Source of the DNA: Branchiostoma floridae | Lineage: Eukaryota > Chordata > Leptocardii > Amphioxiformes > Branchiostomatidae | DNA: 64,000 bases | Reading direction: 5' to 3' | Assembly (NCBI RefSeq): GCF_000003815.2 | Contig: NC_049996.1 | Span: 12,589,131 to 12,653,130 of the forward strand | Shown here: one piece after another, positions 1 through 10,513 of the stretch | Numbering within the stretch: the stretch's first letter is position 1 | How the letters are laid out: every line of letters starts with the position of its first letter | Made by a program: the position numbers and the translations under genes | The notes under the pieces: model-generated | Database searches by the model: none | What the model saw: the letters and a program-made list of their open reading frames with translations, nothing else | What the model was told of the DNA's origin: nothing

Positions 1-154
1 TAGTAGTTGTAGTACTCGTCAGGAATCTCCCAGTAAGGATGCTGTGCCCCTGGTCTTGTGTTGTAGTAGTTGTAGTACTCGTCAGGAATCTCCCAGTAAG
101 GATGCTGTGCCCCTGGTCTTGTGTTGTAGTAGTTGTAGTACTCGTCAGGAATCT
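1..154 (-). repeat. 63-bp in-frame coding repeat in receptor tail
   Basis: Two exact 63-bp units plus a partial third encode 21-residue blocks that start PYWEIPDEYYNYYN and contain TRPGAQH. A fourth, diverged IPDEYYN block lies at about 190-215. The near-perfect DNA identity of the units points to recent expansion. The array runs off the left edge, so the total copy number is unknown. Confidence 0.9.
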
Positions 155-2120
155 GACTATAATCATTAGTAGTCCCAGTGTTTTGTTGGTTGTAGTACTC
201 ATCGGGAATTACACTGTACTGTGGATCATCACCTGAAGATGACTGCTGTGTAGTCCTACTGGGTGCAGTGCCATGAACTCCTGCTAGGTGGTCGGCAGCC
301 TGTGCGGCTTGGTCGCCCCGTGAACGCCTTCTGATAACATACATCACAAACAGCGCTACCAGTACTACCCCTACTACAACTACCATTGTGATGATCGCTA
401 CACGTGGGGATTTCTCCTTCAAAGTTCCATTTGTATCGGGATTCGTCTGATTCAGGGTTATCTTCGTTGTCTTGATGTTAGACTGTGTTGTGGTCAGAGT
501 CATCCCCTCTCTCGGACGCACGGTACCAACAGGAGTGCTGGACACGGTCCTTGTGGTCTGGGTCTTTTCTGCACACATGGTGCCATCAGGAGTGCTGGAC
601 AAGGGCATGGTGAAGACGTGTTGGTAGGTCTCCTCCCAAGTGTTGACCAAACATGTTACATTCATCATTTCTTCTTGACCAAAAGCACTAACATTATTAC
701 TGTGTCCATCAGCATACAGCTTGTTATTGGTCCTGTTTTCATTAGAGATGGCATCTGATAGAACTATAGCAACAACCTGGGGATTGCAGGACCTGTCTAT
801 ACCCATGGGAACAATCTGCAGAGTAATGTCTCCCCGCAACGCTACCTTTACAAGGGAGACATTTTCCCAAGCATGTTTGCACAAGTGGGCGATGTTTTTA
901 GCATGTTTGTCTGATTCTGTGTTGACAGATATGGTAATCAGTGGCAGGCTGTACTTTCTTTGGTTTGTTCCTCTCAGTCTATTATTTATAAATTTACATT
1001 GACTGAGTGGTTCAACACTTGGCCGAGCTGCCTGTGTGTGTGTGTCATGTTGCATCTGGACATGATAGAATTCCCACAGTTGGGGAATTTCAGTGATACA
1101 GAAAAGCGCTTTGTTGACCCTTACAGCAACGCCCTGACCGGTTGAATCAAAATGACGATAGTCCAGTCGCCAGTTCATTACCAAATGGACAGAAGCATCG
1201 AGGGCAAACAACCTATTCCCACCCAGTGACAGTTTGCGTAGTCTATGTAGCCCCTCTACAGTTTCCCTTGACAAACATGTCAACACATTGCTGCTCAAGT
1301 CCAGGTATCCTAGCGGTGACAGTGACTTAAATGCCTGTGGAGGGATGATTTCAATAGAATTTGATTTCAAAGAAAGTTTGACTAATGATTTCAGATTGTG
1401 AAACCAAGATGGGTGGATAATTTGCAAAGAGTTACTGTCGAGTAGTAATGTGCGCAGGAAAGTGAGATTTTGGAAGCATTTAGAATCTATATTACTAATG
1501 TGGTTGTGTGACAATGACAAGAAAGAGAAATGCCTGTTTTGATCCACATCATCAAACCAATTTTTCTTGACGTGGGTCAGGTTGTTGAAGTTAATGTGTA
1601 AAGACTGCAATTCAGGAAAGTCAGCTAAAACACCCTGTTGCAAATCTGTGATTCCACATTGAACGAGAGCAAGGTCATTTACTTCCGACCGCTGTGGTGG
1701 CTGTAGTTTCTGAACTGACAGTATCCCAAACGAGAACCCCCGAATGGCTACACGGCGCTTGTTCGGGAGGCATGTTGAGGTTGGCTGGGAGGAATTCTTT
1801 AGTACTGGCTGTTTCTGTAGCTGTGTGGGACATAATATACAGGTGCCTCTCTGAAAGTTGGGCCCATAATCTTGTTTACTAATGGGAAAACAGAATGACC
1901 AGGATTCTGTGTTCTTGCACCCAGGAAAACATGTCGGTTCTAAACTTACACAACTCACAAGGATGGTGAAAACAACTACCATCTGCTGTACTACATTTAA
2001 CATGCTAGATATGAAACTATATAACAGCTAAGTTCTGTCTAAACGGTCTGTGCCGCTGTCTGCTGCAGGGTTGTTATCCCCTATAGTCGGGGAGGGCGGA
2101 CAACCAGCCGGCTGGCTCAC
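1..2120 (-). CDS. LRR single-pass transmembrane receptor with tyrosine-repeat tail (3' end outside window)
   Basis: The reading frame is open from an ATG at 2003 to the window edge, giving 668 visible residues and no intron. An in-frame TAG lies upstream of the ATG, and a 3' splice site (tttttcag) at 2120 puts a short 5'UTR in the same exon. Residues 1-20 form a hydrophobic signal peptide. A cysteine-containing N-terminal region is followed by about six leucine-rich repeats (roughly residues 110-260; examples LRTLLLDSNSLQII and LGYLDLSSNVLTCL). After a non-repeat ectodomain and a Thr/Ser-rich stalk comes a membrane segment at about 535-557 (VAIITMVVVVGVVLVALFVM) with a basic stop-transfer RRRSR. 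The cytoplasmic tail repeats IPDEYYN, partly as exact 63-bp units at the edge. The family suggests a cell-surface recognition receptor; the YYN motifs fit SH2 (Grb2-type pYxN) docking, which is inference. No ligand or ortholog was recognised. Confidence 0.9.
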
Positions 2121-5100
2121 CTGAAAAATAAAATAAAACTCATCATTTTTCACCTTGTAATTGTATTAAGAAGGGTTGAAAAAAGCTATGTTCTTAAATG
2201 AAATATATATTTTCGTTAAAGGAACTTCTATTGAAGTATTATTATAGCAAAACGACCGAGCTTATGGACAGTGAACTGTTTATTTCGTGTTATTCAAAGG
2301 TCTAACGTTACTTAGTTTGTCAAGTGAAATGAAATCTACAATGGATCGCAGCCACTGATCGCATGTGCAGCAGTATAGGATCACTAGAAAAAACTCATGT
2401 TGGATTGTCATGTTGTTGATATCATCAGGACCCACAGATGCATGATGCGAGTGCACGCAAAAATAGACAAAAACGATAAATGCCTAAAATTTGAACTAGC
2501 AAAGGTTGTGTTGAACAGTACTGTACATAGTAAAAATATAACTCGATCTTTTAACATCATAAGGTGGGTTGTTTTGTTCCAGGGAACGTCTACAGAAACA
2601 TTGTACGATAAATGAAATTATTTACTGACTGCACCTGACTTTTACATGATGTAACATCTAGTCGACAAGGTATTACTGAAGGTGAGGATGTATGCTATAG
2701 GCTTAACACGTTAGGAAACTGGAGCAATGGTTTGTCATATTCCAAGTTGTAACTTGTAATCTATTACATTTCCTCACAAATTATTGGAAAGCTTAAACTG
2801 TATACTGTACAAGGGTATCCCAGATGTTACGATCGTGTATTCATTTAGCCAAGGCGACCCCCCCCCCCCCCCCCAAGAAAAAAGCCCTGCCAACACGGAA
2901 ATCGGAAAGGGAATTTTGGCCATTTTGTGCAGCTCACCCACGAAATCACGAAAACGAAACTAATCAAAGAAGTCTGGAATAGTTTACTTTGCCATGACTA
3001 ATTTGTGAAGACAAAAGAAGGCACGTGAAAATAGTACTGAACACCTGGGTACAAGGAAGTCTGGAAAATGGAGAAAGTGACATTTGTAAAATCACCAGGA
3101 GCGGTAAAGGTTATGTTCATTATGAATGTACTCCCATCCCCTCTGTTAGTATTAGAAGACTATATGCTGTGTTTTACATGTGGGATGGAAAAGGAGAAAT
3201 TAAAACAAAAACGCAAAAATGCCTCATGAGAGAAATAAAGACTACATAACGCTACATGACACAGTACACAATATTGCGAAGAAAGCTATCTTATAGAACA
3301 GACATGTTATTGAATTATGAAAGTTTATCTACATTGGATTAGATCTGGTTTCATTGACGTTAATGATCTCCTGTAGAACGGTTCCTTCATAACAAGTGAG
3401 GCAAGGCTTTCAGAAGGCGAAAATAAGAAACTGGGCTTGTGATCTGTAAACACTTAACATTCGCTATAAACATAACCACTTGAGGGTGGGAACCTACAAT
3501 AGGAAGAAAGTAACTTTTTCCGCCCTTATGTGCCATCTACAAAGAAAGATATAATCACAGAGAATGTTAGATCTTCTGACTTAAATCAAAACTTTGTTCA
3601 ATAAAACTCCTGGTCACCTCATGTACAGTAGGGATGGGGAACATTGTTTAAGTGTGAGCCCATATGGGAAAGTGTATAGTATAACCAAATTGTACGATGC
3701 AAAAAGTCAACGTTGATTATGAAATTGTGCATAAAAAGACTCACATACTAGTATGCTGGGTCTTGATAATGCCCATACAGAGCTTTATTTATCATATCCT
3801 AAATACAGATTGATTCAGTGAATAACGCACTGATTAACGTGTTAGAGTGCAACCACAGCCTTGTATAAAACCAGCTAATATCATTTTGTAATCATCGTTT
3901 TATCCCCCATGTGGAGCCCAAGTCAACTTTTTGATTAATGGTAGCATTCTTGTATATTAATTTAGGAATTGTTTTTACACAGCAACATAAAAAATGCTAC
4001 AACTTACCCATAAGCTAGATGCAATTACTGAGTCACCATTATTATAGTCCGAAATTCCTCATACACCCCCAGGTTATTGGCTCTAGAAGACAATTATTTT
4101 AGAATATGTTCCTCTCTCCAGTAACATTAGCTACTTTTACCAAAGCCATTGTGTATGGGAGATAATGCCTAAAATTACACATGAATAAAATTTTTGAAAA
4201 GACGAAAATTCTGCTTTCATAAGCGCTAGTAACGTCTTTTTAATGCTTGGTCTTCAACGTTTGATCTGTGATAGTAGCAAACTTATGACGCATTTTTTGT
4301 TCTTTTCTAAGACCTACGAAAGATCATGCGTACTCGGATTTCATTCGAATAGAACCAAGACAGTGTGATACTCAAATACAGGCTTTAATTAAGATCGATG
4401 ATTCCATCAGACCGGCCTTCTCAACCTAAAATAACACAGGACTAGCTGACCGGTATAAAAATCTTTCATAGGCTCTGTGAAATGCACAAAACAGCGATTT
4501 TGGGTTCGAAAAAATAGACTGTCTCACTCTTCAAGCATACGTACGTATTTGTTAGGAACATGTCTCCATTACTTCTGTTATATTTATGTAAGTCACTGGG
4601 AGGAATTCCTCTTGTGACTGGGATTTGTTTTAAGTAATCAATAAGATACCAAATACTGTGGTTCGTTTTTCGTCAAACAAAATACATCTTGTGTGAAAAG
4701 AAAGAAAGCTGAGATGGTGCCTGTATATACGTTATTTGGCTTCTATCAAGTCTGCTGACAGTGTTTTACACATTCCAATGAGAACGAGCCACTCCCGTTT
4801 CTAACGGAGGTGGAAATAGACGGAGAAGTGGTTGAGGTACCGTTAAGCTCTATTTCGGTGACAACTAACCTAGTGCTAATCCATTTGGTATATGATGCAA
4901 TGAAAATCGATGAATCAAATGCAACAACAGAAATATGATAACACAAAATCAAGCTTCCACACTGCTTTTGTTAGGTTTATACAGACAGAAATCAAAACTA
5001 TATCTTCACAGGAGTGACACATGGTAAAACACAGGGGATAGGATGTCTTCAATACAATCAGTATTTTACATCTCAATACCAATAATTTCATCAGACTGGC

Positions 5101-5479
5101 CTGCTCAAGAGAAGTACCAAACTCCAGTTGACACCTCGAGTCAGATGGTATTGTAGAAAGGAAAATGTTCGCGGTGTTTTTTATGTTTCTGGTTTCCACG
5201 GTGACCCCTTCAAAATTCCACATTTGCAGTATAAACCTGCATGACAAATTTCGCACTCTATACCGCGAAATAAACTGCAGCGAACATTTTCCGTTTTACA
5301 GTTTGCCTGTCAGACTTCAGCGGACCTGACGTCCAGCCCTATGAGCCGCCTACCATCTCTGTCTATATACATCGTACGGTCTAACTTATGGGGTGGGCAG
5401 AGGTGGATAGGCGGATAATACTGTAGGCCCGCTGAACACTGGCAAACAGCAGTCTATTAAAGTATAGAAGTGTTCTTAC
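2121..5479. other. non-coding stretch, probably 5'UTR intron
   Basis: AT-rich sequence with no credible coding frame. It holds an 18-bp poly-C run at about 2861. A degraded segment near 2890-2960 resembles one near 13160-13240 (shared core around ggaattttggccattttgt). A weak relative of the palindromic 210-bp MITE may lie at 5160-5300 (gaaaatgttcgcggtg near one end, cgaacattttccg near the other). Confidence 0.4.
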
Positions 5480-5573
5480 CAGCTACGGAGGTCGCCCCTC
5501 CCGTCCACCACGGCCTTGTGCGGCAGGGGTGCTGCGTCTCAACAGGAACAGCCCAGAAAACGGCCAGCAGTCT
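5480..5573 (-). other. probable non-coding exon upstream of the LRR receptor
   Basis: On the minus strand a 94-bp segment is bounded by a good acceptor (ttatttccag) and a good donor (gtaagaac). A second donor (ccg|gtaagtc) lies upstream at 5793. The next acceptor downstream is the one at 2120 before the LRR coding exon. That exon has an in-frame stop before its ATG, so this segment would be 5'UTR. Joining these exons to the receptor is inference from order and strand only. Confidence 0.4.
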
Positions 5574-5793
5574 CTGGAAATAACATGGATACAAAAAAAT
5601 CAGTTTGTACCATATTGTATCCGTATTAACGTTAAATTGAATCTTCACATGTATGTACTTTGCATTCGAAACGACGAATTTGAAGTTCACTGAGGCATAT
5701 AAAACAACCATACAGAAGAAAATGTCAATTTTACTTTATAAATATTGTTAAGGTGACACCAAAATTCTCGTCGTGTCCCATGGGAAGACTTAC

Positions 5794-6050
5794 CGGTGGA
5801 TAAGGCGGCGGCGGTTGTTTGTTCTCATTGCTGCATCTTACGTTCCTCGGGACATGAAAACGAAAGTTGTCGTCTCTTCACTTTCCTGTTTCTGGTCTGT
5901 TCTTCCCGACGTGCCGCACTCCTCTCAACACTCTCGGGCTGTAGCCATGGCAACGCTACAGACGCCAGCCCTACGGTGTGCTATGTCACTAATGTGGTGG
6001 TGGAAAGTTGGGACCTTGAGAGGAAATTATTGGCAATCTTAGCAGCCACA
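5794..6050 (-). promoter_or_regulatory. possible first exon and promoter region of the LRR receptor
   Basis: The segment ends in a consensus minus-strand donor (gtaagtc) at 5793 and is richer in GC than its AT-rich surroundings. Short ATG frames in it stop at once (for example ATG TCC CGA GGA ACG TAA), which fits untranslated leader. The transcription start is not identifiable. Confidence 0.3.
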
Positions 6051-6286
6051 CACAGAGTGGTTTGTGAAATTAGACGGCTCTTAATGCACCTTGCAGTAAT
6101 AATTCATGACAGATTCAGCAGGCTCAAAATTAAAAACAAAATACCGGTTCGGTACCTATTGTAATTGTGAACCTTTCTGAAATCCACATTGTTTTATGTG
6201 TACTTTTGTGTTGTTACTTTTTTGACTGTCTCGACCGTTTCTGGTTAGCTGCGATAAACAACAACCTTCCATACAATCAGGTAGCT

Positions 6287-6812
6287 TAGGCCACGGCAAG
6301 TAAATTTTATGGATGACATCGGCACGCTCAATAATTCTCGCCTGATTTCAGAAAAACAAACAAGAATTTTTCTACTTCGGAGATGGTCAGCATGGCCAGA
6401 AAGTACCAAAATGGGAAAATATATTGTGTTGTAGCCTTAAGGTTGCACTTGTAGAAGTGACACTAGCGAGCTAGCCATGGATTGTAGTTACAGAAGTGAC
6501 ACAAGTAGGAAAATTGTAAAACTCGCACCACTATAGAAGTCATAAGTATAGTTGCCAACTTGACGAAGGATACCATTCTACCACACTGGTGTTAATTTTA
6601 CTACACTAGTTCAATTCTCGAATACAGGAATGAATGCATTGTTCTCTGTGCTTCCATATTTTGTCACTTAAATTCTTCTTACAACGTTTATGGTGTCTAT
6701 TTTGAAAATTTAGCCATCTTATTTTTTATCCATCTTGCTTTTTCGCCCTATCTCATTATTTTTGCAATTTGCAAAGGATTTCATCCATAAAATTTACTTG
6801 CTGTGGCCTCAT
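6287..6812. mobile_element. non-autonomous TIR element, about 525 bp
   Basis: The ends are inverted repeats of about 30 bp: aggccacggcaagtaaattt on the left and, reverse-complemented, aggccacagcaagtaaattt on the right, both followed by tatggatga. There is no transposase-like frame. Internally a short motif (tagaagtgacac) repeats. No clear target duplication was seen. Confidence 0.6.
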
Positions 6813-7146
6813 ATATCCCACACACAAATTGAAAAATAACTTCATCAGGCTCATACACACAAAATATGCATGGCGCAAAGATCAAACAGCTTCATTTTCA
6901 GCGGGAATTTTCTGATTTCCAATATCCTTTACACAAACGGAGTAGCCAGACTTAATTGTCTGTATCTCAGAGTGCTAAAGTGGATACGTGGATAAGCATC
7001 TGAGATAAGAAAAAGTACCTATAGTTTCCAACTGTTATAAACAGTTACACGATACACATGTCTTTTATCAGATTTCTCTTTGAATGATAATGTATAATGA
7101 TGAAGTCGGCACAATACTTCTTTAAGGCCCTGTATATAATGGAAAT

Positions 7147-7305
7147 TGTCTAAAATATGGCGCCGAGTTTTCTGCAGTTTAACTAATGCCTGTGTTCTGA
7201 TCGCTACTGTTGTATTGTAAATATAACAGGTTCGATGAGAGGGTGTATTCGCATATTTATTAGCAAGTAAAATAAGTGTCAAATGCTGCTCTCCACACAA
7301 ATCAT
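7147..7305. repeat. left copy of a ~150-bp direct repeat flanking a minisatellite
   Basis: The block from ctaaaatatggcgccgag through agcaagtaaaataagt to ctccacacaaatcatg recurs at 8342-8482 in the same orientation with about 80-85% similarity by eye. The two copies bracket the 43-bp minisatellite and an inverted-repeat element. This could be an old segmental duplication or the ends of a composite element. Confidence 0.6.
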
Positions 7306-7321
7306 GTTTAATGGAAATAAG

Positions 7322-7858
7322 GGACAGGCGTATTTACCTGTGTGTGGATGGTATTCAGAACCACGGACAGACATGTTTACCTGTGTTTGGATGGTGTTCA
7401 GCACCAAGGACAGACATGTTTTCCTGTGTGTGGATGGTGTTCAGCACCAAGAACAGACATGTTTTCCTGTGTGTGGATGGTGTTCAGAACCAAGGACAGG
7501 CATGTTTTCCTGTGTGTGGATGGTATTCAGTACCAAGGACAGGCATGTTTTCCTGTGTGTGGATGGTGTTCAGCACCAATGACAGACATGTTTGCCTGTG
7601 TGTGGATGGTGTTCAGCACCAAGGACAGACATGTTTTCCTGTGTGTGGATGGTGTTCAGCACCAAGGACAGACATGTTTGCCTGTGTGTGGATGGTGTTC
7701 AGCACCAAGGACAGACATGTTTTCCTGTGTGTGGATGGTATTCAGTACCAAGGACAGACATGTTTTCCTGTGTGTGGATGGTGTTCAGCACCAATGACAG
7801 ACATGTTTTCCTGTGTGTGGATGGTGTTCAGCACCAATGACAGACATGGTTGCCTGGG
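7322..7858. repeat. 43-bp minisatellite, about 12.5 copies
   Basis: The unit begins gacagacatgttttcctgtg and ends ttcagcaccaag. Because 43 is not divisible by 3 and the unit has no plus-strand stop, all three plus frames stay open and read the same cysteine/tryptophan-rich peptide cycle (CVDGVQHQGQTCFPVCGW and so on). No start context, splice site or domain supports translation, so I treat it as non-coding. One orphan unit lies at 14997-15050. Confidence 0.9.
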
Positions 7859-7867
7859 TGTTGAAAA

Positions 7868-8322
7868 CGTACCTATTATGGGTGGGTACCGGTACAGAAA
7901 ATTCAGGTACAGGTACGGTTCGGGACCTAATTATATGTGACGACTTGTGAATGAGCTATACTCAAAACAACGATTCATTTCGCTACAAAGGATTCTGTTT
8001 TGTGGAGTATGCGACGTCCATTGGCGTTTTAAAATTCTATCTTCATGTAAACAACCATAACTTCCTCTGTTTTAGACCAAGTTTGACCGTAGAAGCTTGG
8101 AAAAATTACTCTCCTCTACTTCGCTCTTCTTTATTTCTTGGACCTGTAAGTCCCAAAAGACGTGAACGCCTGCTAAAATATCTGTTCATTTTCGAATCGG
8201 TCCAACATCCGGTCCACCGCAGCTTTTTAGCTCCGTTTTTTACCGGTCCAACAAGAAAAAAAAGCGATTTTTTTTGTACAAGTACACCATACCGGTACCC
8301 ACCCCTAGGTAGTAGTAGTTCA
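7868..8322. mobile_element. inverted-repeat element with GGGTGGGTACCGGTA ends
   Basis: The left end contains tatgggtgggtaccggtac. The right end contains, in inverse orientation, taccggtacccacccctagg. The ~450-bp interior has no coding frame of note. A sequence near 45960-46040 ends in a similar taccaatacccacccct, suggesting a family. Confidence 0.5.
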
Positions 8323-8341
8323 GGGCCTAAGAGTACAAGTT

Positions 8342-8482
8342 GTCTAAAATATGGCGCCGAGTCTTCGGTCTGATCGCGTCAGTTATATTGTAAACACAAC
8401 AGACATGATGCGAGGGTGTATTCGTATTTTTATTAGCAAGTAAAACAAGTACAGAATGAAGCTCTCCACACAGATCGTGTTG
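8342..8482. repeat. right copy of the ~150-bp direct repeat
   Basis: Direct copy of 7147-7305 (gtctaaaatatggcgccgag, then attagcaagtaaaacaagta and ctccacacagatcgtg). It lies immediately right of the inverted-repeat element at 7868-8322. Confidence 0.6.
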
Positions 8483-8811
8483 TATAAAGCGTTGACAGTG
8501 GATCGCATAATTAGTCATGTTTGTGTTCTGATCTATCTCAGTGGCATGTTGTGTTTTCATGTTTAAGGCTAAGTTGTTGTTCCTAATGGCACATAGAGGT
8601 TAACGAGCAGTAAGTTACGGTAGGTTTGTCGTTAGAATTGGGATAGGCAAGCATACAACTGCTCTGCATATTCATCATGTAGAGGTAAAGTACTACATGT
8701 ATTCATTATATGCCACACCTCGTAAAGGTTAGTTTGTTGGCTTGGACGTGGTATAAAGATGTAGAAATATCAAATATTTCCCTTTCAGCCTCTACCGTTA
8801 CCAAGCCATTT

Positions 8812-9395
8812 AACATTGTACTGTTACAAAATCATTTAACTAGCATTGTTACAAAATCATTCAACTAGCATTGTTACAAAGTCATTTAACTAGCACGGTT
8901 ACAAAGCCATTTAACTAGGACGGTTACAAAATCATTTAATCAGGACGGTTACAAAATCATTTAATTAGCACTGTTACAAAACCATTTAACTAGCATTGTT
9001 ACTGAGTCATTTAACTAGGACTGTTCCAAGGTCATTCAACTAGCACTGTTGCAGTCATTTAACTAGCACTGTTGCAGAGTCATTTAACTAGGACTGTTCC
9101 AAGGTCATTTAACTAGCACTGTTACAGAGTCATTTAACTGGCACGGTTAGAAAAGTCATTTAGCTACCATTGTTACAAATCATTTAACTAGCACTGTTAC
9201 AAAATCATTTAAACTAGCATTGTTAAAAAGACATTTAACTAAGACTGTTACAAAGTCATTCAACTAGCATTGTTACAGTCATTTAACTAGCATTTTTACA
9301 GTATTGTTACAAAGTCATGATCATTTAACTAGCACTGTAACAAAGCCATTAAAGTTGTACTGCTGCAACATTATTTCACTCCCACAGTTACAAAG
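8812..9395. repeat. degenerate ~25-bp minisatellite, about 22 copies
   Basis: The unit is close to actagcactgttacaaagtc plus attta. Individual copies vary by substitutions and 1-4 bp indels (for example gttgcagtcattta and gttccaaggtcattca). No coding potential is seen. The heterogeneity suggests an older array than the 43-bp one. Confidence 0.85.
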
Positions 9396-10063
9396 TCATA
9401 TTCCAAGGTCAAAGAAGATGTTTGTTCTTTAAAAAGGACAGAAATGAAGAGTCTATTGTTCGGTTTACTATATTCTGTGTGTTCAGTCATATGTTCAACT
9501 TTCCTGACCACTTAGATTTTATAATGTATGCAACTTCTTTTGGGTCAAACTTTTTTTCGCACGTTTTTGGGTTCCCAGAGGATGTCATCCATTTAATCAA
9601 ATCAACTTGGCCTAATCATAACGCATGTATTTGTATAGTTACAAAGGTCGTGGACTTCAGTCCTGTTATTAATAGCTACAACAGGTTCAGCGGTCGGCCT
9701 TTGATAAATCGCTATTTGCATATTTACGCACTGTTTTCTGATGGCTACAATACCTTACCTTACCTCACCTAGTCCCATCCTCATGTCTGAGGGTCGGGGA
9801 CTATGGTAGCATCCAGTATCAATAGATTGCTACAACAGATGCGTTCTATTAGGAATGTGGCCTGTTCACCTCTATGTTAGGACCACCTTACAATCTGAAC
9901 TGCACTTTTTGGTTGTTCTATAGACAATTTCCCCATTGACACAAGCACTGAGAATCCTGCGTATAGTGACCACCTGTCCATATAGACTATATGTCTTATC
10001 GGTCCCCTGAGTTCATTTGATTTAGGACTGTTTTGTCTGTATTATTTTCTTTCGTTACAACCA
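9396..10063. other. intergenic, nothing recognised
   Basis: A plus-strand 116-codon open frame (9422-9772) has low-complexity, hydrophobic composition and no start or splice context. I see no gene, RNA or element boundary here. Confidence 0.3.
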
Positions 10064-10280
10064 AGGGTCCGGTCATATTCGTCGCACGATCGTCGCACGA
10101 TGGCAAACTGAGGGCTTTGATATTCTTGGGACTGTCGTGCATGGGTCGTATAAAATTCAGCTGTCTTGTTACGGATCGACTAGCTAGATCCGAATCGGTG
10201 GTTGGTTTTGGCACAGCCTGATCGATGATTCTACGACACCACAATCGTACTACGGCCTACGACAAATGACAGCGCGCCTT
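10064..10280. mobile_element. MITE copy 1 (diverged), GGGYSCGGTCAYA family
   Basis: Its left end aagggtccggtcatattcgt and its reverse-complemented right end taaggcgcgctgtcatttgt match the termini of the neighbouring MITE at 10297-10513. Both continue into the characteristic cgtcgcacgatcg-type palindromic motif. The interior is non-coding. Confidence 0.65.
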
Positions 10281-10296
10281 AAAGTGAACTTCAGAC

Positions 10297-10513
10297 AGGG
10301 CGCGGTCACCTAGGTCGTGCGATCGTCGTACAATTTTGATGCCATAGGATTTTTAAGCAGGCTGTGACAGAACCAACCACCGGGACCTGGGTTCAAAGCA
10401 GCATTTTGTGTACCAAGACAGTTGAACTTTGCAGGAGACGTACATTTTTGTCCTCCAAAATACCCGAAGTTAGCGATCGCACGACGATCGTACGACCTAT
10501 GTGACCGCGCCCT
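10297..10513. mobile_element. MITE copy 2, about 217 bp, at the stop codon of the carotenoid oxygenase
   Basis: Terminal inverted repeats of about 35 bp: agggcgcggtcacctaggtc on the left and, inverted, agggcgcggtcacataggtc on the right, each followed by cgt(g/a)cgatcgtcg. It has no coding capacity. The right end is flanked by TTA, as is the right end of copy 1, which hints at a TTA/TAA target site; the left flank does not preserve it. Confidence 0.8.

Noticed and set aside
7283-7940. Overlapping 99-209-residue Cys/Trp-rich plus-strand frames
   Set aside because: They come from a 43-bp repeat that rotates through all three frames without a stop; there is no start context, domain or splice support.
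7322-9395. Possible CRISPR array
   Set aside because: Units are contiguous tandem repeats without unique spacers, in a eukaryotic context.
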